This document shows positions 1 to 6,703 of a stretch of 12,951 bases of DNA, one piece after another (positions within the stretch are counted from its first letter, which is position 1; each line of letters begins with the position of its first letter). The stretch comes from Gammaproteobacteria bacterium. GTDB taxonomy: Bacteria > Pseudomonadota > Gammaproteobacteria > Xanthomonadales > Marinicellaceae. Below the pieces are notes generated by a model, which was not told the DNA's origin, did not search any database, and saw nothing but the letters and a program-made list of their open reading frames with translations. The stretch covers positions 1-12,951 of the forward strand of contig JAUHZH010000015.1 of assembly GCA_030426065.1 (NCBI GenBank), given 5' to 3'. A program made the position numbers and the translations under genes.

Positions 1-75
1 ATGCAAGACCAAGGCTTTGTCGCCGGTGGTCAAAACATCCATTATTTGGAAAAACGCCTGAACCAAACACGCTGA
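1..75 (+). CDS. accC: Biotin carboxylase subunit of acetyl-CoA carboxylase, C-terminal end only
   Basis: Only the last 24 codons are in the window; the ATG at position 1 is an internal methionine codon, not a start. The visible residues include GGQNIHYLEKRL, which matches the conserved C-terminus of AccC (E. coli has GGTNIHYLEKKL). AccC carries out ATP-dependent carboxylation of the biotin on AccB, the first half-reaction of malonyl-CoA formation in the cytoplasm. The following prmA supports the call, because accB-accC-prmA is a common gammaproteobacterial order. The stop codon overlaps the prmA start (TGATG), so the two are probably co-transcribed and translationally coupled. The identification rests on a short tail plus context. 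Confidence 0.87.
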   Translation: MQDQGFVAGGQNIHYLEKRLNQTR

Positions 76-947
76 TGGATTTTTATGAATTGACTTGTCC
101 AGCACCCCGAGAGCAACTCGAGGTGCTGGACCAAGTGTTGACCCAATTGGGTGCCGTTGGCATCACCTATGCCGACGCCCAAGACAACCCCATTTATGAA
201 CCCTTGCCGGGTGAAATGCCTTTGTGGGATGAGGTCAAGTTGACGGCTTTGTTTGATGATTTGGGCTTGTTTGAACAGGCACAGTCCTGGATTAAAACCA
301 CCTTGCCACAATTGGAAATTTTGACCACGGTACTCAAAGACCAGGTTTGGGAGCGGGTTTGGATGGATCATTTCAAACCGATGCGCTTCGGTCAAGGCAG
401 TTGGGTGGTGCCCGATGGTTTTGATGTGGTCGATCACGATGCGGTTAACCTGATTTTGGATCCTGGTTTGGCTTTTGGAACGGGTACCCACCCAACAACG
501 GCTTTGTGTTTGGCTTGGTTGGACGAGCATGAGGTGGCTGGTAAGCGATTGGTTGACTTCGGTTGCGGTTCGGGTGTGCTGGCGGTGATGGCCTTGTTGC
601 ATGGTGCAGCAGAGGTGATTTGTGTTGACATCGATGACCAGGCGATTGAAGCCACTTGGCAAAATGCTAAAAAGAATGGTGTTGAAGGTGGCATCAAGGT
701 GGTGAATCCGGATGAAGTGGCATCCATCAAAGATGTGGACGGTGTTTTGGCCAACATCTTGGCGGCACCTTTGTTACAGTTGTGTGACCGTTTTGCTGAC
801 ATGTTGCGCCCAGAAGGCTTTGTTGTGCTCAGTGGGATATTGGCCGAGCAAGAAAATGTCATCGTCGACAAATATCATTCTAGATTTGTTGACATTGATT
901 CAAAAATTGACAAAGATTGGTGTCGAGTGAGTGCGCGAAAGCGTTGA
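75..947 (+). CDS. prmA: Ribosomal protein L11 methyltransferase
   Basis: PrmA is a cytoplasmic S-adenosylmethionine-dependent enzyme that trimethylates amino groups on ribosomal protein L11. The product is 290 residues, close to the family's usual 290-300. The N-terminal substrate-recognition domain covers about residues 1-60. The family signature DPGLAFGTGTHPTT is at 129-142. The SAM-binding glycine loop DFGCGSGVLA is at 161-170, the acidic ribose-binding position is around VDIDD at 184-188, and NILA at 227-230 is the motif IV equivalent. The ATG shares one base with the upstream accC stop, which fixes the start and implies coupling; there is no room for a separate Shine-Dalgarno outside accC. 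No key motif is missing. Confidence 0.97.
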   Translation: MDFYELTCPAPREQLEVLDQVLTQLGAVGITYADAQDNPIYEPLPGEMPLWDEVKLTALFDDLGLFEQAQSWIKTTLPQLEILTTVLKDQVWERVWMDHFKPMRFGQGSWVVPDGFDVVDHDAVNLILDPGLAFGTGTHPTTALCLAWLDEHEVAGKRLVDFGCGSGVLAVMALLHGAAEVICVDIDDQAIEATWQNAKKNGVEGGIKVVNPDEVASIKDVDGVLANILAAPLLQLCDRFADMLRPEGFVVLSGILAEQENVIVDKYHSRFVDIDSKIDKDWCRVSARKR

Positions 948-954
948 GTGTGTT

Positions 955-991
955 TGGCTCTGAGCCACCTGACAACAGGGCGTAGACCCTG
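955..991 (+). other. Two small hairpins in the prmA/zinc-ribbon gene spacer
   Basis: The 55-base spacer after prmA holds two short inverted repeats in a row. TGGCTC (955-960) and GAGCCA (962-967) are separated by one base. CAGGG (976-980) and CCCTG (987-991) are separated by six bases. The second ends at the likely ribosome-binding bases GAAG (991-994) of the next gene, which starts with TTG at 1003. There is no T-run, so neither is a classical terminator. They may affect mRNA processing or limit translation of the downstream gene. Folding is certain only on paper; the function is inference. Confidence 0.4.
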
Positions 992-1002
992 AAGATACCA
1001 TT

Positions 1003-1902
1003 TTGTATACCCAGTGCCGCGGTTGCGGAGAAAAATTCATCTTAGAAGTTGAACAGTTGGTTCATGCCCGTGGCCAAGTGCGCTGTAACATGTGTGGCAC
1101 GGTTTTTGATGCCATACAGACGCTGTCGGCTCAAAAACCCACCGAAGATGAAGACTTGTTGCTTCATGATTTTGACAACGCCCCACCTTTGTTAACCCAA
1201 GTCTATGACATGGACATCGAGCCCGATGAGGAAGTCTTGCAGGTTTTGAATGACATCTTGCCAGAAAATTTGATTGATGAATCTGTGGACCCAGAAGTGG
1301 TGTTGACAGAAAACATCGGTTATAAAGAGTTCAATGATCTGGATGGCATTGATGTGGCAGATGAGGTGCTTGATTTGGATGAAGCGCCGATGTTTGCCGA
1401 GCGGCCACAGCCTGAAGCCAAAATCAAAAAGGCTGGCGGTGGTTTGTGGTTGGCTTTGTCGCTGGCGATGGTGTTGTTACTGGGTTGGCAAACGGTATCT
1501 GCTTTACAATCCGGTCGCCTGATCCTGCCTGAAAAACCTTGGTCACAAAAACTGTGTCAAACACTGCGTTGTGCACAATCTTCGCAACAAGTGGACTTGG
1601 GTGCCATTTCATTGTTGTCGCGAAACATCCGGCCCCATCCTGGCCGAGACGCCGCTTTGCTGATTTCTGCCAGCATGACCAATGCGAACCCCGACAATTT
1701 GATGTTTCCTGTTTTGGAAATCAAACTGTCTGATCTGAACGGTGATGTGGTGGCGATGCGTCGCTTCAAACCTGAGGAATATTTAACGCCTGAGATTGTT
1801 GCCACAGGTTTCAAGAGCAACACCTTGGTGCCGATTCGCCTGGAAATCAATTCGCCCAGTGACGAAGCTGTGGCTTTTGAATTGGGGTTTGCGCAGCCAT
1901 GA
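1003..1902 (+). CDS. Zinc-ribbon, single-pass membrane protein with C-terminal DUF3426 domain
   Basis: The 299-residue protein has four parts. An N-terminal zinc ribbon of the MJ0042 type has C5xxC8 and C28xxC31. A long, strongly acidic, probably disordered linker spans about residues 46-132. One hydrophobic segment (about 147-165) is the likely transmembrane helix. The C-terminal DUF3426 domain (about 190-296) should lie in the periplasm. The role of the family is unknown. The start chosen is TTG at 1003, because an in-frame stop lies at 970-972 and no ATG or GTG occurs before the first zinc-ribbon cysteine; ATT at 1000 is the only other conceivable site. GAAG at 991-994 is a modest Shine-Dalgarno. 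The gene overlaps fis by four bases (ATGA), so its translation may feed fis. Its position between prmA and fis matches many gammaproteobacteria. Confidence 0.86.
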   Translation: MYTQCRGCGEKFILEVEQLVHARGQVRCNMCGTVFDAIQTLSAQKPTEDEDLLLHDFDNAPPLLTQVYDMDIEPDEEVLQVLNDILPENLIDESVDPEVVLTENIGYKEFNDLDGIDVADEVLDLDEAPMFAERPQPEAKIKKAGGGLWLALSLAMVLLLGWQTVSALQSGRLILPEKPWSQKLCQTLRCAQSSQQVDLGAISLLSRNIRPHPGRDAALLISASMTNANPDNLMFPVLEIKLSDLNGDVVAMRRFKPEEYLTPEIVATGFKSNTLVPIRLEINSPSDEAVAFELGFAQP

Positions 1903-2135
1903 AGGTTCAAAACGAAAGCCAAAAAAGCTGCACCCACAAAGCCGTTTCCCACTATTTGTCTAACCTCAATGGGCACAGCACCAAAGATCTGTATGATTTG
2001 GTGATTGCAGAAACTGAAAAAGGGATGATCGAAGCGGTGTTGGTGCATTGTGATCGCAACCAAAGCAAGGCTGCAGACATCTTGGGAATCACCCGCACCA
2101 CTTTGCGCAATAAAATTCGAAAATTGGGCTTGTAA
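1899..2135 (+). CDS. fis: Fis-family nucleoid-associated DNA-binding protein
   Basis: Fis is a small homodimeric nucleoid protein that bends DNA and modulates rRNA, tRNA and growth-phase genes. The 78-residue product aligns with E. coli Fis from HLNG/QLNG-like sequence through the dimerisation helices (DLYDLVIAE at 30-38). The C-terminal helix-turn-helix is at about residues 54-78 (NQSKAADILGITRTTLRNK). E. coli Fis is 98 residues, so about 20 N-terminal residues are absent, including the region that forms the mobile beta-hairpin arms needed for Hin/Gin enhancer function. The start ATG overlaps the previous stop codon. In most gammaproteobacteria dusB lies immediately upstream of fis; here the zinc-ribbon gene takes that place. 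NtrC-type C-terminal domains share this fold, but size and locus make Fis firm. Confidence 0.95.
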   Translation: MKVQNESQKSCTHKAVSHYLSNLNGHSTKDLYDLVIAETEKGMIEAVLVHCDRNQSKAADILGITRTTLRNKIRKLGL

Positions 2136-2160
2136 TGCGTGCGGTGTGGCGGGTTGGCGT

Positions 2161-2166
2161 TATAAT
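2161..2166 (+). promoter_or_regulatory. Probable -10 box of a purHD promoter
   Basis: The 59-base fis-purH spacer contains a perfect TATAAT. No good -35 hexamer lies 16-18 bases upstream, so this would be a weak or activator-dependent promoter. Transcription would begin near 2173 and leave a leader of only about 20 bases. Short arms GTGGC (2146-2150) and GCCAC (2169-2173) flank the box and could be an operator, but five base pairs is weak evidence. No PurR-like ACGCAAACGTTTGCGT site is visible. purHD may also be read from the upstream operon, since no terminator follows fis. Confidence 0.4.
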
Positions 2167-2194
2167 ATGCCACCTTTGAAACCCTTCAAGCATC

Positions 2195-3769
2195 ATGACC
2201 CAAAATCGCGTGCCCATTCGCAGGGCTTTACTCAGTGTCTCAGACAAAACCCACATTGAAATGTTGGCCAAAGGGTTGGCCCAACAAGGCGTAGAAATAT
2301 TGTCCACCGGTGGTACAGCGCAATTACTTGCTGACATGAACATCCCCGTGACAGAAATTTCTCAATACACTCAATTTCCTGAAATGATGGACGGCCGTTT
2401 GAAAACACTGCACCCCAAAGTTCACGGTGCATTGCTTGGCAGGACGGGCGTTGACGAAGACGTGATGTCTGAACATGGCATTGAGGGCATTGATTTGCTG
2501 GTGGTCAACCTGTATCCATTTGAGCAGACCATCCAAAAAAGCGATGTGAAACTGAGCGAGGCCATTGAAAACATTGACATTGGCGGCCCTGCCATGATCA
2601 GGGCGGCATCGAAAAACCACGACCGAGTGACGGTGTTGGTGAATCCTGAAGACTACAAAGAAATGTTGGAAGAGCTGGAAACTTATGGTGGCATTTCACA
2701 TGCCAACCGACACATCCTGGCTGCCAAAGCCTTTGCCCACACAGCCCGATATGACGGCTTGATTGCCAATTACTTGAGTGCCATTTCTGACACTGAAGAA
2801 AAGAAAGATTTCCCACGTTATTTGACCACCCAGTTCACCCACCGAAGTGAATTGCGTTACGGTGAAAATCCGCACCAAAAAGCCGCCTTTTATGTGGAAC
2901 CCCATGCCAAGCCAGGGACCGTTGGTTTTGCTCATCAAGTGCAAGGAAAAGCCCTGTCTTACAACAACATCGCTGATGCCGATGCGGCCTTGTCATGTGT
3001 CAAAGAATTCACCGCACCTGCCTGTGTCATTGTCAAACACGCCAACCCTTGTGGTGTGGCCGTCGAATCCAACCTGACTTTGGCTTACCTCAAAGCCTTT
3101 GCCACGGACACGACTTCTGCTTTTGGTGGTGTGTTGGCATTCAATGGCACCGTTGATGGCAAAACAGCCGAAACGATCCTTGATAAGCAGTTTGCTGAGG
3201 TCATCATCGCGCCTGATTACGATGAAGCGGCTTTGGCCGTGTTCGGTACCAAAAAGAATTTACGTGTCATCAACTCGGGCGCCTGGTCGACTGAACCTGA
3301 GCCTTGGTTGATGTACAAACGGGTCAGTGGTGGTTTACTGGTGCAAGATGCCGATGTGGACATGCTCCATGTTGACCAAGCGCGCATCGTGTCCAAACGC
3401 AAACCCAGCAAAGACGAATTAGAAGACATGCAATTTGCTTGGAAGGTGGCCAAATGGGTCAAGTCCAACGCCATTGTCTATGCCAAAGACGGTCAAACCA
3501 TTGGAGTCGGCGCTGGCCAAATGAGCCGTGTGGTTTCTGCCCGCATCGCATCCATGAAAGCCGACGACGCTGAATTGAAAGTGCCTGGATCCGTGATGGC
3601 GTCAGATGCATTTTTCCCATTCCGTGACGGTATAGATGCTGCAGCACAAGCAGGAATCACCGCAGTGATTCAGCCGGGTGGTTCGATCCGTGACGAAGAA
3701 GTCATCCAGGCAGCCGATGACCATGACATCGCCATGGTGTTCACCGGCATGCGTCATTTCAACCATTGA
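2195..3769 (+). CDS. purH: Bifunctional AICAR transformylase / IMP cyclohydrolase
   Basis: PurH performs the last two steps of de novo purine synthesis: formyl transfer from 10-formyltetrahydrofolate to AICAR, then ring closure to IMP. The protein is 524 residues, near the family norm of about 520-530. The N-terminal MGS-like cyclohydrolase domain begins at VRRALLSVSDK-like sequence (residues 8-18), with STGGTAQLL at 37-45 and MMDGRLKTLHPKVHG at 64-78. The C-terminal transformylase domain has LRYGENPHQ at 220-228 and the catalytic Lys-His pair in VKHANPCG (280-287, K281/H282). The ATG at 2195 gives the conserved N-terminus, though no strong Shine-Dalgarno precedes it. purD follows 13 bases after the stop. 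Confidence 0.99.
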   Translation: MTQNRVPIRRALLSVSDKTHIEMLAKGLAQQGVEILSTGGTAQLLADMNIPVTEISQYTQFPEMMDGRLKTLHPKVHGALLGRTGVDEDVMSEHGIEGIDLLVVNLYPFEQTIQKSDVKLSEAIENIDIGGPAMIRAASKNHDRVTVLVNPEDYKEMLEELETYGGISHANRHILAAKAFAHTARYDGLIANYLSAISDTEEKKDFPRYLTTQFTHRSELRYGENPHQKAAFYVEPHAKPGTVGFAHQVQGKALSYNNIADADAALSCVKEFTAPACVIVKHANPCGVAVESNLTLAYLKAFATDTTSAFGGVLAFNGTVDGKTAETILDKQFAEVIIAPDYDEAALAVFGTKKNLRVINSGAWSTEPEPWLMYKRVSGGLLVQDADVDMLHVDQARIVSKRKPSKDELEDMQFAWKVAKWVKSNAIVYAKDGQTIGVGAGQMSRVVSARIASMKADDAELKVPGSVMASDAFFPFRDGIDAAAQAGITAVIQPGGSIRDEEVIQAADDHDIAMVFTGMRHFNH

Positions 3770-3782
3770 TTAAGGGGATATC

Positions 3783-5057
3783 ATGAATCGAGTATTGGTC
3801 ATTGGCTCAGGTGGACGAGAGCATGCTTTGGCGTGGCGCTTGTCTCAATCAACCACGGTGGCGCACACATTTGTGGCGCCTGGAAATGCCGGCACGGCTT
3901 TGGAGCCTGGCATTGAAAATGTGGTACTGGATGTGGCTGACTTTCAGGCAGTCATTCAGTTTTGTCAATTGCAAAACGTAACTTTGGTGGTCGTTGGTCC
4001 GGAACAACCTTTGGTTGATGGCATGGTGGATGCCCTCTTGGCAGTGGGTATTCCTTGTTTTGGTCCCAACGCCGCTGCAGCTCAATTGGAAGGATCGAAA
4101 GCATTTGCCAAAGCCTTTTTGGCCAAGCACAAGATCCCCACAGCGGCCTACGGTGAGTTCAATGATGTGGCATCTGCGAAAACCTATTTGCAAGGCCAAT
4201 CATTTCCCATTGTCATCAAAGCAGACGGTTTGGCCGCCGGTAAAGGCGTCATCATAGCCGAAGACCTGGCTCAGGCTGAGGCCACAGTGGAAGACATGTT
4301 GGAGGCCAATGCCTTTGGTGATGCCGGCAGCCGCATCATCATCGAAGAATTTTTGGTCGGAGAAGAAGCCTCATTCATCGTCATGGCAGCCGGTGAAGAT
4401 TTCATTCCGATGGCGACATCACAAGACCACAAGGCTCGAGACAATGGAGACCTCGGTCCCAACACCGGTGGCATGGGCGCTTATACGCCAGCACCTGTAG
4501 TGACGGACTCGGTTCATCAAAAGGCCATCGAACAAGTCATCAAACCCACTTTAGCTGGAATGAAAGCCGATGGCATGCCGTTCACCGGGTTTTTGTATGC
4601 TGGATTGATGATCGATGATGAAGGCCAGCCGAAAGTGCTGGAATTCAATGTTCGTTTTGGTGACCCAGAAACTCAACCCATCATGTCGAGGTTACAGAGC
4701 AATTTGGATCAACTGTGCTTGGCTGCAGTTCATGGCGACTTGGCCCAACAAGACATCGCTTGGGACCCTCGTTTTGCCTTGGGTGTGGTGATGGCAGAAA
4801 AAGGCTATCCTTTGGGTAACGACAAGGGCAATGCGATTGCCGGGCTGGATGTCGTACCTGCCGGTGTCAAAGTGTTCCATGCAGGAACCGCCACTCAAGG
4901 TGATGCAGTGGTCACAGCGGGTGGACGGGTGTTGTGCGTGTGTGCTTTGGACGAGGATTTGAAAGCTGCACAACAAAAAGCGTACGAAGGTGTCCAAGCC
5001 ATCACTTGGGGCAGTGAATATTTTCGAACAGACATTGGTTTCAAAGCCATCAAATAG
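3783..5057 (+). CDS. purD: Phosphoribosylamine-glycine ligase (GAR synthetase)
   Basis: PurD is an ATP-grasp ligase that joins glycine to 5-phosphoribosylamine, the second step of purine synthesis, in the cytoplasm. The 424-residue length is typical of the monofunctional bacterial enzyme. Visible motifs are the N-terminal nucleotide-fold loop VLVIGSGGREHALAW (4-18), GPEQPLV at 72-78, the ATP-grasp glycine-rich strand KADGLAAGKGV at 146-156, then GPNTGGMGAY, and LEFNVRFGDPETQ near the metal-binding site. A good Shine-Dalgarno (AAGGGG, 3772-3777) precedes the ATG. It is the second gene of a purHD pair, as in E. coli, and is followed by a strong terminator. Confidence 0.99.
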   Translation: MNRVLVIGSGGREHALAWRLSQSTTVAHTFVAPGNAGTALEPGIENVVLDVADFQAVIQFCQLQNVTLVVVGPEQPLVDGMVDALLAVGIPCFGPNAAAAQLEGSKAFAKAFLAKHKIPTAAYGEFNDVASAKTYLQGQSFPIVIKADGLAAGKGVIIAEDLAQAEATVEDMLEANAFGDAGSRIIIEEFLVGEEASFIVMAAGEDFIPMATSQDHKARDNGDLGPNTGGMGAYTPAPVVTDSVHQKAIEQVIKPTLAGMKADGMPFTGFLYAGLMIDDEGQPKVLEFNVRFGDPETQPIMSRLQSNLDQLCLAAVHGDLAQQDIAWDPRFALGVVMAEKGYPLGNDKGNAIAGLDVVPAGVKVFHAGTATQGDAVVTAGGRVLCVCALDEDLKAAQQKAYEGVQAITWGSEYFRTDIGFKAIK

Positions 5058-5078
5058 CATTTGATAATGCGGCAAATC

Positions 5079-5104
5079 AAAGGGGCCAAAGGGCCCCTTT
5101 TTTT
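5079..5104 (+). terminator. Intrinsic terminator after purD
   Basis: A perfect nine-base-pair GC-rich stem, AAAGGGGCC (5079-5087) pairing with GGCCCCTTT (5092-5100), has a four-base loop AAAG. It is followed by further T residues to 5104, giving a seven-T run. It lies 21 bases past the purD stop, a textbook Rho-independent terminator ending the purHD transcript. Because A-runs precede the stem, it could work weakly from the other strand too, but no minus-strand gene is nearby. Confidence 0.93.
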
Positions 5105-5206
5105 GTCATCTGTAATAAGTCAAAACTACATCAACGGAGTGTAATGTAAATATATGTCCAAGAAAAATAAATTCATTATTGTTCGCAACATGTCACAATG
5201 CCCATC

Positions 5207-5212
5207 TATAAT
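5207..5212 (+). promoter_or_regulatory. Probable promoter of the DUF3011 gene pair
   Basis: The AT-rich spacer between the purD terminator and the first DUF3011 gene (5105-5238) contains a perfect TATAAT. The best -35 candidate is TTCGCA (5182-5187, four of six consensus matches) at a long 19-base spacing, so activation by another factor is possible. A short interrupted dyad TGTT-CGC-AACA (5180-5190) overlaps that -35. A strong ribosome-binding site AGGGAG lies at 5228-5233, six bases before the ATG. Placement right after a terminator supports an independent transcription unit. Confidence 0.55.
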
Positions 5213-5238
5213 AAATAGAAATCTAACAGGGAGATACC

Positions 5239-5901
5239 ATGAAAATTCATTCAAAAATTGCACTCTTTGGCTTGGCGTTGATGGCAGGCACGGCCAGTGC
5301 TGATTATGAAGTCAGGTGCGAGAGCCATGATCACAGATACAAAACATGCCAAATCGGTAAACACGGTTATGTACGCATGCTCAGACAGCACTCCAGATCA
5401 CCTTGTATTCAAGGCCGCACGTGGGACTACACACGAAACCACATTTGGGTCGATGATGCTTGTAAAGCGACCTTCTTGGTCGAAGGCCGTCACCACACCA
5501 GAGGTCACAGCAGTCACAGTGGTGAAAAAGCCGTCGCTGCTGTCGCGGGTTTGGCCTTGTTGGCAGCAGCCGCCAAGAAAGACAGGCGCTACAATGACAG
5601 TTATTATGATCGTTATCATGATGATGACTGGTATGGTTCCAGACATTCATCTTACATTCCAGGTTGGATGATTGGTCGATTCAAAGGTTACAGCTCAATC
5701 AATGGTCGCACAGTGAGGCTGAACATCAATGACGAAGGTCGTGTCCGGGCCACCGTCAATGGCATCAAGCTACAAGGTTATGTCAATGACCGCCGCTTAT
5801 ACATGGGTGACCATGAATTCCGAATCAACAAGGCACACCGCGGTTTCAAATTGACCGAAGTGGGCAACAGAAGAAACGTCGTTTATTACCAAAAAAAATA
5901 A
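5239..5901 (+). CDS. Secreted DUF3011-domain protein, first of a tandem pair
   Basis: The 220-residue product has a Sec signal peptide with likely cleavage after ASA (residue 21). The DUF3011 domain follows at about 22-80, with four cysteines (C27, C37, C56, C75) and the signature GRTWDYTRNHIWVDDAC (59-75). A His/Ser-rich stretch comes next, then an alanine-rich hydrophobic segment AVAAVAGLALLAAAAKK (98-114). After that is a Tyr/Asp/His-rich linker (116-138), and then a beta-rich C-terminal domain (about 140-219) ending NVVYYQKK. The four cysteines suggest two disulphides in the periplasm or outside the cell. DUF3011 has no established function and I do not assign one. The segment at 98-114 could be a second membrane helix or an amphipathic helix. 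The gene lies 16 bases upstream of its paralog and shares its promoter. Confidence 0.88.
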   Translation: MKIHSKIALFGLALMAGTASADYEVRCESHDHRYKTCQIGKHGYVRMLRQHSRSPCIQGRTWDYTRNHIWVDDACKATFLVEGRHHTRGHSSHSGEKAVAAVAGLALLAAAAKKDRRYNDSYYDRYHDDDWYGSRHSSYIPGWMIGRFKGYSSINGRTVRLNINDEGRVRATVNGIKLQGYVNDRRLYMGDHEFRINKAHRGFKLTEVGNRRNVVYYQKK

Positions 5902-5917
5902 GAGAAGAGGAAACACA

Positions 5918-6577
5918 ATGAAAAACAAATCAATAGTAAAAGCATTGTCCATGGCGGGTTTGGCCATGGTGTCAACCATGGCAGCTGCCGACTACAAAGT
6001 ACGCTGCGAAAGTTATGATCACAAGTACACCACTTGCCCAAAAGAAAATGGGCATGGTTACGTGCGATTGCACAAGCAACATTCGAAGTCACCTTGTATC
6101 AAAGGCCGCACTTGGGACTACAACAAGCGCCACATTTGGGTCGATGATGCTTGTAAAGCAACCTTCATCGTTGAAGGCCGTCATCACACTGATCGACACG
6201 ATGACCACAAAGGTGAAAAAGCGATTGCCGCTGTCGCCGGTCTGGCGCTGTTGGCCGCAGCAGCTAAGAAAGCCAAAGAAGATGACCGTTATGATGATGA
6301 CAACTATTACGGTTCACGTCACTCATCCTACATGCCTGGCTGGATGGTCGGTCGTTTCACCGGCTATAACCCAATCAGTCATGCCCGAGTTGTTCTTAAA
6401 ATCAAAGAAGATGGCCGTGTCAAAGCCAAGGTGGGTGGTGTTGAGTTGACCGGTTACATCAATGACCGCCGATTGTACATGGGTGATCATGAGTTCCGTT
6501 TACAGCGTGCCGGTGATGGCTTCAACACCGTTGAAGTCGGTGGTCGTCACAATGTGGTTCACTACACCCGTGATTGA
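5918..6577 (+). CDS. Secreted DUF3011-domain protein, second of a tandem pair
   Basis: The 219-residue paralog of the preceding gene is roughly two-thirds identical by eye over its full length. The signal peptide probably ends at AAA (residue 24). DUF3011 spans about 25-84 with C30, C40, C60 and C79. The alanine-rich segment AIAAVAGLALLAAAAKK (102-118) differs from the first copy only at one Val/Ile. The linker is even richer in Asp/Tyr (119-132), and the C-terminal domain (140-218) keeps YINDRRLYMGDHEFR. A Shine-Dalgarno AGAGGA lies about 7 bases before the ATG, so both proteins are probably made from one mRNA. Both copies look intact, with matching cysteines. Function unknown; an envelope or cell-surface role is inferred from export only. 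Confidence 0.87.
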   Translation: MKNKSIVKALSMAGLAMVSTMAAADYKVRCESYDHKYTTCPKENGHGYVRLHKQHSKSPCIKGRTWDYNKRHIWVDDACKATFIVEGRHHTDRHDDHKGEKAIAAVAGLALLAAAAKKAKEDDRYDDDNYYGSRHSSYMPGWMVGRFTGYNPISHARVVLKIKEDGRVKAKVGGVELTGYINDRRLYMGDHEFRLQRAGDGFNTVEVGGRHNVVHYTRD

Positions 6578-6598
6578 TCCTTATCTGTTCGTGAAAGT

Positions 6599-6625
6599 AA
6601 AAAGGTCGCTTCGGCGGCCTTTTTT
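6599..6625 (+). terminator. Intrinsic terminator after the DUF3011 pair
   Basis: The stem AAAAAGGTCGC (6599-6609) pairs with GCGGCCTTTTT (6614-6624) around the very stable TTCG tetraloop, with a single G-T wobble. It ends in a run of six T residues. It lies 21 bases past the second DUF3011 stop and closes that transcription unit. Confidence 0.92.
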
Positions 6626-6703
6626 GTGATTGAAATAACAGCTTTGTCACCGAGCGGACCGGCTATGGTGTTAAACTGAAGTACCCCAAACCCCCATCCT
6701 TTT

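Larger units (their letters stand above)
5239..6577 (+). repeat. Tandem gene duplication of the DUF3011 gene
   Basis: The two genes are full-length copies in direct orientation, with the same domain order and a 16-base spacer. DNA similarity is uneven: one 30-base block is identical in both (5439-5468 and 6130-6159, encoding HIWVDDACK and flanks), whereas signal peptides and linkers differ widely. This pattern fits an old duplication with strong constraint, or local gene conversion, around the last cysteine of DUF3011. Confidence 0.85.

Noticed and set aside
42..662. A 206-codon minus-strand open frame opposite prmA
   Set aside because: It is antisense to conserved prmA motifs; Gln/His-rich composition is typical of a reverse-complement shadow.
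1557..2063. A 168-codon open frame on the minus strand across the zinc-ribbon gene and fis
   Set aside because: It lies wholly opposite two well-supported genes, resembles no family I recognise and has no initiation signal.
4692..5075. A 127-codon minus-strand open frame at the 3' end of purD
   Set aside because: It starts in the purD terminator region and opposes the conserved purD C-terminus; no ribosome-binding site or recognisable domain.
5180..5197. CRP-like site upstream of the DUF3011 genes (TGTTC ... TCACA)
   Set aside because: The half-sites are not at the required six-base spacing and the left half is poor; only the short TGTT-CGC-AACA dyad is real.
6644..6677. Promoter for the HlyIII gene: TTGTCA with TATGGT or TAAACT
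   Set aside because: Spacings of 14 and 22 bases are outside the functional range, so I do not call it.
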